Shown piece by piece: positions 1 to 7,365 of a stretch of 34,282 nt of DNA. The stretch is from positions 1 to 34,282 of the forward strand of contig JAJXYT010000046.1 of the NCBI GenBank assembly GCA_021780375.1, given 5' to 3'. The notes under the pieces are model-generated. The model searched no databases. It was not told where the DNA came from and saw only the letters and a program-made list of their open reading frames with translations. This DNA is from a bacterium (GTDB taxonomy: Bacteria; Verrucomicrobiota; Verrucomicrobiia; Limisphaerales; UBA11358). A program made the position numbers and the translations under genes. The number at the start of each line of letters is the position of its first letter. Positions within the stretch are counted from its first letter, which is position 1.

Positions 1-1404
1 GCCAAAACCGGCGTCATCACCGGTTTGCTCAAAAGGGCGGGGGAATACGCCTTCGAAGCCGCCGTCAAAAATCCCGCCGGCAAAACTTCTGAAAGAATCA
101 AAATCCTCTGCGGTGACACCCTGGCGCTCACGCCGCCGATTGGTTGGAACAGCTACGATGCTTATGGCGATTCCGTCCGCGAATCCGAGGTGCTGACCAA
201 CGCCGAATGGATGAAACAACACCTGCAACCCTTCGGCTGGGACACCGTCGTAGTGGATTTTCGCTGGTATGACCGGCTGGCCCATGGTCAACCCGGCCAG
301 AGTCCCGAAGGGGTGATGATTGACCCCTACGGCCGCTGCATTCCCGCCCCCAATCGTTTCCCCTCGGCGACGAACGGCGCTGGTTTTAAATCGCTCGCGG
401 CCCGGATTCATGCCATGGGTTTGAAGTTCGGCATCCACATCATGCGCGGCATCCCCCGCCTGGCGGTGGAGAAAAATCTGCCGATTGCCGGCTCCAAATT
501 CACCGCCGCGCAAGCCGTGCTGCCTGAAGGTAACGTCAATCGCACCTGCGTTTGGAATCAAGACATGTTCGGCGTGGACACCACTACCGATGCGGGCAAG
601 GCCTGGTATGCCAGCATCGCCCAACAGTACGCCAGCTGGGGTGTGGATTACATCAAATGCGACGATATCGCGAATTTGCAGCGGGGAAAAATCTATGACG
701 CGAACGAAATCGAAGCGCTATCAACCGCGCTGAAGAATTCGGGCCGTTCCATCGTCCTGAGCCTTTCCCCGGGCGCAACGCCGGTGAGCCATGGCGCGCA
801 CGTGGCCCGATTCGCCAATCTCTGGCGCATCTCGCCGGATTTCTGGGATAACTGGCGTTCGCTGAACCATAATTTCGATTTGTTCGCCCGGTGGGCCGAA
901 TATACCGGCCCCGGCCATTGGCCGGACGGTGACATGATTCCTTTTGGCCATATCTGCCAGCGCAACTGCGACGTGCGGCCGGACCGCTGGACGCGGTTCA
1001 CCCGCGATGAACAATTGACCCTCATGTCGCTCTGGGCGCTGGCGCCGTCACCGCTCATGCTCGGCATGAACTTGCCGGACAACGATGCATGGACGACGGC
1101 GATTTTGACCAACCCGGAAGTGCTCGCGGTGGACCAGGATTCGCCGGGCAAACCGGCGCGGCGGATGACGGAGCCGAATGTGCCGGCGGAAATTTGGACA
1201 AAGCCATTGGCCGATGGCTCGCTGGCCGTCGGATATTTCAATCGCACGGATCAACCGGTCAAGGTGAATGTTCCCTGGCAGAAGCTTGGATTTCATTCCG
1301 CACCGCAAGTCCGCGACCTGTGGCTGCGGAAAGACCTTGGCCGACAGACGGAATTCACCGCCGAGCTGCCTCCGCATGGCTGCATGCTCCTTCGCGTAAA
1401 ATAG
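1..1404 (+). CDS. GH27 alpha-galactosidase-like hydrolase (5' truncated by window edge)
   Basis: Retaining glycosidase of family GH27, expected to release alpha-galactose (or alpha-GalNAc) from glycans outside the cytoplasm. The frame is open from base 1, so the true start and any signal peptide lie outside the window. The first 35 or so visible residues resemble the end of an Ig-like module. The barrel then opens with the family signature LTPPIGWNSYDAYG. The motif VDYIKCDD supplies the nucleophile Asp (codon 661-663), and WRISPDFWDNW supplies the acid/base Asp (codon 838-840). GHWPDGDM is the usual GHW.DPDM barrel motif, and a beta-sandwich with VDQDSPGKPARR follows. It has no close partner downstream: 440 bp without a gene follow. 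The exact substrate cannot be read from sequence, because GH27 also includes alpha-N-acetylgalactosaminidases and isomaltodextranases. Confidence 0.93.
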   Translation, partial: AKTGVITGLLKRAGEYAFEAAVKNPAGKTSERIKILCGDTLALTPPIGWNSYDAYGDSVRESEVLTNAEWMKQHLQPFGWDTVVVDFRWYDRLAHGQPGQSPEGVMIDPYGRCIPAPNRFPSATNGAGFKSLAARIHAMGLKFGIHIMRGIPRLAVEKNLPIAGSKFTAAQAVLPEGNVNRTCVWNQDMFGVDTTTDAGKAWYASIAQQYASWGVDYIKCDDIANLQRGKIYDANEIEALSTALKNSGRSIVLSLSPGATPVSHGAHVARFANLWRISPDFWDNWRSLNHNFDLFARWAEYTGPGHWPDGDMIPFGHICQRNCDVRPDRWTRFTRDEQLTLMSLWALAPSPLMLGMNLPDNDAWTTAILTNPEVLAVDQDSPGKPARRMTEPNVPAEIWTKPLADGSLAVGYFNRTDQPVKVNVPWQKLGFHSAPQVRDLWLRKDLGRQTEFTAELPPHGCMLLRVK

Positions 1405-1844
1405 CGCCGTTTCATTTGGATTTCCAAAGTTCGATTGGTTGCCGAAGGGCTGTTTGCGAACAGTGGGCAGCAGCACAGGACGCGCCAGCGGTTGGTCGCG
1501 CCATTTGGCTGTTCCCCGAAAGGTATAGAACACGGACGGGCGGCGCTGGGAAAATCGCGGAAGTCGCAATGTTTTTTACACGGATGGATTTTGCGCTAAG
1601 GGATAAAGCTCGATGCTTCGTCCCGTCCACCGGTATTTCATCCAGCTTCGCACGCGAGCGGTTTGCGCTTCAAAAGGCAAATACAAGAGCCAGGCCACGA
1701 GAAGACACGACGGCGGAAGTTGTGTTGACTTTCGGCACCAGGGTAAAACGCTTATCAGTTTTCACCGCTCAATCCAAAACTCACTTGTCGCGCCGGAACA
1801 CAGCGAAGGCCGAAGGCGCAGTGGCCGGTGGCGGCAACGCGGGG
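1405..1844. other. Gene-free stretch between GH27 and hemerythrin genes
   Basis: Both strands were read. Short open frames occur here, but none has a recognisable domain, a convincing start or sensible composition. The two flanking genes converge, so a bidirectional terminator is expected, yet no strong GC hairpin followed by a T run was seen. Nothing else could be supported. Confidence 0.5.
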
Positions 1845-2267
1845 TCAGACGGCGGCTTGTTGATTTTGGATGCAGGTTTTGAGTTGGGTATCGATCTTCA
1901 GTATGTGTTCCAGAATCCAGGTTCGCATGACCTCATGCAGGTTCCGGAGCAGCTCCACTCTGAAGCCTTCGACCTCGCACAGCCTTTTGTAATCATGGAT
2001 AAACCCTCGGAACCGCTGATGTTCCTTTTGATTGAGCGCATGAACCGGACACCGGTAACTTTGCATGCACAGCTCTTCGCCCTGGAAATGAATGTTGGCA
2101 TAGGCTTCCAGATAATCTACCAGAAAAACCGCGAATTCCGCCTCCTGCCTGCTGGGGTTGGGGGTGTCCAACAGGTCTTTCAGAAGATTGATGTTATCCA
2201 TCAACAACCGGTGCTGCTGGTCGAGCTTCGCGGAACCAGTCTCAAACTCTTTTGTCCATATGATCAT
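1845..2267 (-). CDS. Bacteriohemerythrin (diiron O2-binding protein)
   Basis: A 140-residue single-domain hemerythrin, a cytoplasmic four-helix bundle with a non-haem diiron site that binds O2 and is used for oxygen storage, delivery or sensing. It starts MIIWTKEFETG. Ligand-type residues seen are His19 (LDQQH), His60 and Glu64 (HFQGEE), His83 (KEHQRF), and His121/Asp126 (WILEHILKID). In the family a further ligand His sits four residues before the KEH His. Here that position is Asn79, with a His at 76 instead, so the site may be altered. It stands alone, converging on GH27 and diverging from GH3, and nothing links it functionally to either. ATG at 2265-2267 is a good start, with a purine-rich GAGAT directly upstream. 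Confidence 0.9.
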   Translation of the reverse strand: MIIWTKEFETGSAKLDQQHRLLMDNINLLKDLLDTPNPSRQEAEFAVFLVDYLEAYANIHFQGEELCMQSYRCPVHALNQKEHQRFRGFIHDYKRLCEVEGFRVELLRNLHEVMRTWILEHILKIDTQLKTCIQNQQAAV

Positions 2268-2442
2268 ATCTCAATACGCTTGTTTCAAATTCTGTGCATC
2301 CGCTTGAAGTGGCCTGACTTTTTGATATTCATCAGGTTGGACGCGTTACAGGGCGTCATCGAGGAAAAATTATTCACCCCCAAATGCGTGTCAATAAGTT
2401 TTTATGACAATAAACCATGGGAACATTGAAGTGCCAAATGAG

Positions 2443-2472
2443 TTGACAGCCATGCGGTCCCAAAGGTATTTA
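2443..2472 (+). promoter_or_regulatory. Candidate sigma-70-like promoter for the GH3 gene
   Basis: TTGACA (2443-2448) is followed after 18 bp by TATTTA (2467-2472; GTATTT if a 17-bp spacer is taken). It points toward the GH3 start at 2583, giving a leader of about 105 nt. The call rests on consensus match only. Confidence 0.4.
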
Positions 2473-2582
2473 ACTTCAATGACGGGATTTCCATTCCCGC
2501 TGATGCCGGCCGTTTGGTGAAGTACAACGGCAAACCGGCGCATATAACATTTGATTAAGCTGCGACACAACCAACTCAGGCA

Positions 2583-4433
2583 ATGACAAGGAAATTCCCG
2601 TTTCGGCCTCTGCGCCTCTTCAAATCTTTTTTGATAATGGCCTTTGCTTTTAACCTCGGCCGCGCCGGCGCCGCGGACGTTGCGCCTTATCTCAATCCGC
2701 ATTTGCCGGTGGATACGCGCGTCCGGGACCTGCTTTCACGCATGACGCTCGACGAGAAAATCGGCCAGATGGCGCAGGCGGATTCCGGGGCGGTCGCGAA
2801 CCCCGCCGACGTTCAAAAGTACGCCCTGGGCGCCATGCTCAGCGGCGGCAATTCCAAACCGCCGGAAAACAACCCCGCCGCCTGGTTGAAAATGGTGAAT
2901 GAATATCAGTCGTGGGCCCTGAAGACGCGCCTGAAAATCCCGCTGCTTTACGGATTCGACGCGGTCCACGGCGCGAATGACGTGGTGGGCACGGTGATTT
3001 TTCCGCATAACATCGGGCTGGGCGCGACGCGCGATCCGGCGTTGGTGGAGCAAGCCGAGCACATCACGGCTTTGGAGATGGCCGGCACGGGCATCCGCTG
3101 GACGTTTGCCCCCTGCATCGCCGTGGCCCAGGACGAGCGCTGGGGGCGCACCTACGAGAGCTTCGGACAATCGCCGGAACTGGTTTCGCAAATGGCGACG
3201 GCCGCGGTCAAAGGATTTCAAGGCAAACAACTCTCGGCCCGGCCCGATTCCATTCTCGCCTGCGCCAAACATTTTATCGGCGACGGCGGCACGCAATACG
3301 GCACGGATGAAGGCGACACCGTTTGTGACGAAGCGACGTTGCGCAAATTATATCTGCCGCCTTATCGCGCCGCCATCCGGGCCGGCGTTGAGTCCATCAT
3401 GGTTTCCTACAGCAGTTGGAACGGCAAAAAAATGCACGCCAACAAATATCTGCTCACCGGCGTGCTCAAGCAGGAACTCGGCTTTAAGGGCTTTCTCGTT
3501 TCTGACGATGCGGGCATAGACCAGATTTCGCCCGATTACAAGACGGCGGTGGAGAGTGCCATCAACGCCGGCCTGGACATGGCCATGATTCCCCGAGGAC
3601 CGGACCGGCCGAACAGCTATGTCGAATTCATCCAAGACCTCAAGGGGTTGGTGGCCGGGAAAAAGGTCGCGCAAACCCGGATCAACGACGCGGTCTTCCG
3701 AATTTTGCGGGTCAAGTTTGAAATGGGCCTGTTCGAGCATCCCTACACCAGCGACCCGGCGTTGGCGGCGGCCATTGGTTCCACGGCGCATCGGCAGGTC
3801 GCCCGCCAGTGCGTGCGGGAATCGCTCGTGCTGCTCAAGAACGAAAATCACACCTTGCCATTGTCGAAGAAGATAAAACATCTCGTCGTGGTCGGGGCGG
3901 CCGCGGATGATCTGGGCGTTCAGTGTGGCGGCTGGACGATTGACTGGCAGGGCCGCATTGGCGAGGTCACGACCGGCGGCACCACCATCCTCGCCGCGAT
4001 CCGCCGCACAGTATCGCCGGAAACGCAAGTGACCTATTCCCCGGACGCCAGCGGCATTACCAATGCCGAGGCCGTGATTGCCGTGGTGGGGGAAATGCCT
4101 TACGCCGAATGGAAGGGCGACGCGGCGAGCCTTGATCTTGATCCGGGCGATGCCGCGTTGGTGGAGCAGGCCAAAGCCTCTGGTGCGCCCGTGACGACCA
4201 TTCTCCTCTCCGGCCGGCCGTTGATTCTCGGTTCGGCGCTGGACAACAGCAGCGCTTTCATTGCGGCCTGGCTGCCGGGGACCGAAGGGCAGGGCGTGGC
4301 CGACGTGTTGTTCGGGGATTACAAACCGACCGGCAAACTGCCGCGTGAATGGCCGCGGAGCATGGACCAGGCGGCGGCGAATGACATGACCGGCGAACCG
4401 CTTTTTCCCTTCGGATTTGGCCTGACTTATTGA
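2583..4433 (+). CDS. Secreted GH3 beta-glucosidase / exo-beta-glucanase
   Basis: A 616-residue two-domain GH3 enzyme of the exo-beta-glucanase (barley ExoI-like) type. It should remove terminal beta-glucose from cello-oligosaccharides or beta-glucans, in the periplasm or outside the cell. A signal peptide is visible (FKSFLIMAFAFNLGRAGA). In the N-terminal barrel, LYGFDAVHG and AKHFIGDGGT (Lys229-His230) bind substrate, and GFLVSDDAGID carries the expected nucleophile Asp308. The C-terminal domain motif VVGEMPYAEWKGD (residues 501-513) should hold the acid/base Glu. The protein ends FPFGFGLTY, so the C-terminal fibronectin-type domain of longer GH3 enzymes is missing. It lacks the KHFPGHGD/DSH motif of NagZ, so a hexosaminidase role is unlikely. 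Upstream AGG is a weak ribosome site. Confidence 0.92.
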   Translation: MTRKFPFRPLRLFKSFLIMAFAFNLGRAGAADVAPYLNPHLPVDTRVRDLLSRMTLDEKIGQMAQADSGAVANPADVQKYALGAMLSGGNSKPPENNPAAWLKMVNEYQSWALKTRLKIPLLYGFDAVHGANDVVGTVIFPHNIGLGATRDPALVEQAEHITALEMAGTGIRWTFAPCIAVAQDERWGRTYESFGQSPELVSQMATAAVKGFQGKQLSARPDSILACAKHFIGDGGTQYGTDEGDTVCDEATLRKLYLPPYRAAIRAGVESIMVSYSSWNGKKMHANKYLLTGVLKQELGFKGFLVSDDAGIDQISPDYKTAVESAINAGLDMAMIPRGPDRPNSYVEFIQDLKGLVAGKKVAQTRINDAVFRILRVKFEMGLFEHPYTSDPALAAAIGSTAHRQVARQCVRESLVLLKNENHTLPLSKKIKHLVVVGAAADDLGVQCGGWTIDWQGRIGEVTTGGTTILAAIRRTVSPETQVTYSPDASGITNAEAVIAVVGEMPYAEWKGDAASLDLDPGDAALVEQAKASGAPVTTILLSGRPLILGSALDNSSAFIAAWLPGTEGQGVADVLFGDYKPTGKLPREWPRSMDQAAANDMTGEPLFPFGFGLTY

Positions 4434-4450
4434 ACCAGTTGTGCTAGACT
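4422..4450 (+). promoter_or_regulatory. Candidate extended -10 promoter for the YlbF-like gene
   Basis: CTGACT (4422-4427), a 17-bp spacer and TAGACT (4445-4450) preceded by TGC form an extended -10 promoter at the very end of the GH3 gene. The -10 ends 8 bases before the ATG at 4459, so transcription would begin almost at the start codon and the mRNA would be leaderless or nearly so. There is no Shine-Dalgarno sequence here, which fits. Confidence 0.35.
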
Positions 4451-4458
4451 GTCTGCCA

Positions 4459-4881
4459 ATGACGACTCTAATTGAAGAAAATGCGATTATCGAGAAAACC
4501 AGGGCGCTGTGTCAGAGCATTGTTGACCACCTTGGAGCGACGGCTGTCCGCCGGAACATTGACACCTTTTTGGCCGACGCGAATGCGCGCAGTCAATACG
4601 AAGCCGTGGTGAACAAAGGCCAGGCGCTCCAGGAAAAACAGTCGAAGGGCGGGCAATTGGACAGCGCCGAAGTCGCCGATTTTGAGAAACATCGCGACGC
4701 ATTGATGAATAATCCCGTCGCCCGCGGTTTTCTGGACGCCCGGGAAGAGCTTCACGAAATCCAGCATTCCATCCAGAAATACGTCTCCAAGACGCTCGAA
4801 CTGGGACGCGTTCCCGTAGCGGAGGATTTGGAGGATGACCATTCCTGTGGTGACGGCGGCTGCGGCTGCCACAATCATTGA
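4459..4881 (+). CDS. YlbF/YmcA-family protein with Cys/His-rich tail
   Basis: A 140-residue, mostly alpha-helical protein resembling the YlbF/YmcA (Com_YlbF, DUF964) family. In Bacillus, members form the RicA/RicF/RicT complex, which carries Fe-S clusters and affects RNA processing and development. Residues 1-115 are helical and charged (FLADANARSQYEAVV, AREELHEIQHSIQKYV). The tail SCGDGGCGCHNH (residues 129-140) offers three Cys and two His for metal or Fe-S binding. The ATG at 4459 is preferred over an in-frame GTG at 4441, because the GTG would place a likely -10 element inside the gene. It follows GH3 by 25 bp but is probably transcribed on its own. The cellular role is unknown; family membership is fairly sure. 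Confidence 0.75.
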   Translation: MTTLIEENAIIEKTRALCQSIVDHLGATAVRRNIDTFLADANARSQYEAVVNKGQALQEKQSKGGQLDSAEVADFEKHRDALMNNPVARGFLDAREELHEIQHSIQKYVSKTLELGRVPVAEDLEDDHSCGDGGCGCHNH

Positions 4882-4989
4882 GGTTGCTGCGAGCCGGAGC
4901 GGTCGCGTTTTCTCTCAAGCTCAACTTTCAACTAATCCGGTCGTTCTACCTGGGAAGCCGTAGCCTTGGGGCGTGTTGCCCAAAGGCTC

Positions 4990-5085
4990 GGAGCGCGGAC
5001 GGCTGAGTCCGCGCGTTCATGTTTGCCCAGGTTTCGAAATTCCGCGAGGGTGTTCAGAACCTGCGGACAAGGCTGTCCGCGCTCC
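4990..5085. repeat. REP-like compound palindrome
   Basis: An 11-bp arm GGAGCGCGGAC (4990-5000) pairs perfectly with GTCCGCGCTCC (5075-5085). Inside, GCGCGGAC (4993-5000) also pairs with GTCCGCGC (5007-5014) around a 6-nt loop, and GCGGAC (5063-5068) pairs with GTCCGC (5075-5080). Two alternative hairpins or one long stem can form. It lies between convergent genes and could stop transcription from both sides or be a mobile REP-type repeat. It begins GGAGCGC, as does the minus-strand arm of the palindrome near 11.8 kb. Confidence 0.7.
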
Positions 5086-5161
5086 GGTTCGATTCGGCAA
5101 CACACCCCGTGGCGAAGGCGCATGGCGGGCTTGCGAAGCCAAGCCGTTCCAGCGGGCTTCG

Positions 5162-5286
5162 GAGCAGGCGAAGATGGCGTTGCGGCTGCGACGGGAAAGT
5201 ATTATGACGTTGAAATGGATTGCGCAACGGCTCCAGAGGGGGGTTGGACGAATGTATCGACCTGTCTGGCAATGACCGCGAAATGA
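5162..5286 (+). pseudogene. Remnant of a RAYT-like (REP-associated) transposase C-terminus
   Basis: One frame reads EQAKMALRLRRESIMTLKWI then AQRLQ. A second frame continues GGWTNVSTCLAMTAK and stops at 5284-5286. Joined, they match my memory of the C-terminal end of transposase-like proteins common in Verrucomicrobia (LRRET.MTLKWIA.RL..G.WT.VS.LL). The frames part at a run of six G just after 5236, so a one-base slip has broken the frame. Nothing recognisable of the catalytic domain remains upstream; the REP-like palindrome is there instead. The resemblance is from recall and needs an alignment. The remnant is too short to be active. Confidence 0.55.
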
Positions 5287-5405
5287 GGGGCAGCGTGTCA
5301 ATAGTGAGGACTGTTTCCGTTTATGATTGGCTCGTCGAGTTCACTTTCACTTCGCACTCTTTTGCCAATACTACAATTTTCGACAGCAAATCCGGCTTTT
5401 CGCGT

Positions 5406-7145
5406 TTAATCATTCAGACTGGCGGCCAAGGCATAGACCAGGGCGGCATTCCAGTTGATGGCGATTTCGTTGACCCGGAAATTGGCCTGGTCGTCATGCC
5501 AATCGGTCGCCTTGGGGTTAGGACCGCCGACCAGATAGCCGGGCCAGGGATGATTCAGGTATTCGCCAGTATCACGCCGGTCATGCGGATGTTGCGGCGG
5601 CTCAAAACCAATGCCGGTGACAAACGACCGGCCATAACAGTTCCGGCCAAACAGATGGTTCAGCGCATCCAGACAGGTGTCGCGATAAACACTTTTTGAT
5701 GACAACCGGAAAATGCTTCGGTGGGTCGCACGGTCGGCGGCCATGAGAATGACAGTTTGGCGCGCCACGCCGCCGTTGCAACCCCAGTAATAAATCGAAC
5801 CCAGGGGACGGGCGTAAGCATCGCGATTGCGGGCCTGGACGATGCCATCCGCCGCTGCCAGCAGGTTGCTGCGAACCAGATTCACCAGGGCCGGGTCCCG
5901 GCCGGGACGTTCAGAAAACAGATAGGTAAGCAGCCCAAGGTCCTTTACGTCGTCCCAGTCAAAATCGCTGTCCACTTTACCGCGCACGGAGCGGATGCGG
6001 TTCTCGAGGTCGCGCAACGCATCGGAATCGCCGGTGGTTTCCCATACCTCCGCCGCCGACCAAAGCCGGTTTTCGGGGATGCCGTTCAGGCGGTGGCTGG
6101 GCACGTTGATTTCATAGAGGCCGGTGCCAAAGCCGGTCTGGTCGGCGTGGTGATATTCCGGGTGCGCCTGGAGAAACTGGTAACTCTTCCGGACGGCTTG
6201 CAGGCAACGGTCGGCAAAGACCGGGTCGTACGGACGGTAAATTCGCGCCGCCTGCGCCAGGATGCCCACGAAATCCGCCGTGGCTTCGCTGCCCCAGGGG
6301 GTGAAATAGCGCTCCGCCGTTTCGGATTCCGGCGGAATGAAACCCCCGAAGTGCGTGGTGCTCAATTTGTGGTAAACCGAACCATCCGGCGCCTGCATGG
6401 TCAACAGCCAGTCCAATTCCCATTTGATCTCGGCCAGGAAATCCGGGAGCGGGCCGCCGGATTCGGGAATGTCCAGCCGGACGGTTTTGATTTGCGGACC
6501 AAAATCCTCCCAGGCCCGGAACATCACTCCCACGGTGACGCCGGCGTTGACCACGTATTTGTTGTAATCGCCCGCATCGTGCCAGCCTTTGGTGCCGTCT
6601 TTTTGCACGTGCCCGCCGCCGACAAAATCGAGCCAGCCATCGTTGGTGTGACAGATGCCGTGCGCAAACGTCGTCCCCTGATAGGTCGCACTCACGGCCG
6701 TGCCGCATCGCCACAGGTAAAATCCCCGCATCACGACATAATATGGTTCACGATAAACGCCGGTGGCGACATGGAACGGCGCGGACCGGCCGACGCCCGG
6801 CACCTCGAGTTGGTAATCACCGGGTTGTTTAAGCCTGGAAAAGTCAGCCGAGTAAAGTTGCTCCTGAGTATCCGGATCCGAAACCGGCCCGGTGACGGTG
6901 CCTTGAAAAACCGTCGCGCCATCCGTGACGCGGATGACGGCAAAATTCGTGCCAGGCGCGGCGATGGACGCGGCTTTCTGCGCCCGGGGCAGATAGCCGA
7001 CGGTGTTGAGCCGGATTGACAACGATGCTTCGGCCGCGCCCACGCGATGGAGAGGCAGGAACACCAGGACGACGGCAATGAACGAAACTACGGCCAGGTT
7101 ACGCCGGGAGGTCGCTCTACCTGGACGGGAAATTCGCGTGGTCAT
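5406..7145 (-). CDS. Secreted GH9 cellulase (endoglucanase/exo-beta-glucosidase type)
   Basis: A 579-residue inverting GH9 enzyme acting on beta-1,4-glucans. After a basic N-terminus there is a signal segment (NLAVVSFIAVVLVFLPLHRVGA). An N-terminal Ig-like domain of the CelD type follows (RLNTVGYLPRAQKAA, about residues 40-130), then the (alpha/alpha)6 barrel. GWHDAGDYNKYV holds the catalytic base Asp pair (190/193), HPHDRRD matches the family His-Arg motif, and NEIAINWNAALVYALA holds the proton donor Glu560. The ATG at 7143-7145 is preferred over a TTG at 7157. It is transcribed away from the symporter-cellobiose phosphorylase pair, which suggests that its products feed them. GH9 also contains exo-beta-glucosaminidases, which cannot be excluded in a chromosome region also dealing with amino sugars. 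Confidence 0.9.
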   Translation of the reverse strand: MTTRISRPGRATSRRNLAVVSFIAVVLVFLPLHRVGAAEASLSIRLNTVGYLPRAQKAASIAAPGTNFAVIRVTDGATVFQGTVTGPVSDPDTQEQLYSADFSRLKQPGDYQLEVPGVGRSAPFHVATGVYREPYYVVMRGFYLWRCGTAVSATYQGTTFAHGICHTNDGWLDFVGGGHVQKDGTKGWHDAGDYNKYVVNAGVTVGVMFRAWEDFGPQIKTVRLDIPESGGPLPDFLAEIKWELDWLLTMQAPDGSVYHKLSTTHFGGFIPPESETAERYFTPWGSEATADFVGILAQAARIYRPYDPVFADRCLQAVRKSYQFLQAHPEYHHADQTGFGTGLYEINVPSHRLNGIPENRLWSAAEVWETTGDSDALRDLENRIRSVRGKVDSDFDWDDVKDLGLLTYLFSERPGRDPALVNLVRSNLLAAADGIVQARNRDAYARPLGSIYYWGCNGGVARQTVILMAADRATHRSIFRLSSKSVYRDTCLDALNHLFGRNCYGRSFVTGIGFEPPQHPHDRRDTGEYLNHPWPGYLVGGPNPKATDWHDDQANFRVNEIAINWNAALVYALAASLND

Positions 7146-7241
7146 CTCATCAGTCAATCGGTTTTTGGGTTTGAGAACAAGCCATGACCCGGCGAAATCA
7201 TGTAATCAATTTCAGTGACAGGCTTTTCCGAGGGTTCATCC

Positions 7242-7269
7242 TTGACGCTTGTGGCCGGCAAAATATGCT
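7242..7269 (+). promoter_or_regulatory. Candidate promoter for symporter-phosphorylase operon
   Basis: TTGACG (7242-7247), a 16-bp spacer and TATGCT (7264-7269) lie upstream of the symporter start at 7366, leaving a leader of about 90 nt. The same -35/16/-10 layout (-10 NATGCT) occurs in front of the tRNA at 14.9 kb, which supports both calls. Confidence 0.45.
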
Positions 7270-7365
7270 CGCAGCCATGAATTGCCCCCTCGTGAAGCGC
7301 TCCCGCCCCCGGGATTCCATCGGCAAACCGCTCACTCTGACACCAACTCCCTGATCCATCACCCT

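Noticed and set aside
2258-2269. A 12-bp palindrome ATATGATCATAT at the hemerythrin start
   Set aside because: It overlaps the first codons (Met-Ile-Ile), which explain most of the symmetry; no second copy was noticed.
1089-2429. A 446-codon plus-strand frame across the GH27 end and the hemerythrin gene
   Set aside because: It overlaps GH27 out of frame and runs antisense to hemerythrin; both of those have clear family motifs.
2583-4433. GH3 as a NagZ-type beta-N-acetylglucosaminidase linked to the amino-sugar genes
   Set aside because: It has the two-domain exo-glucanase architecture and lacks the NagZ Asp-His catalytic loop motif.
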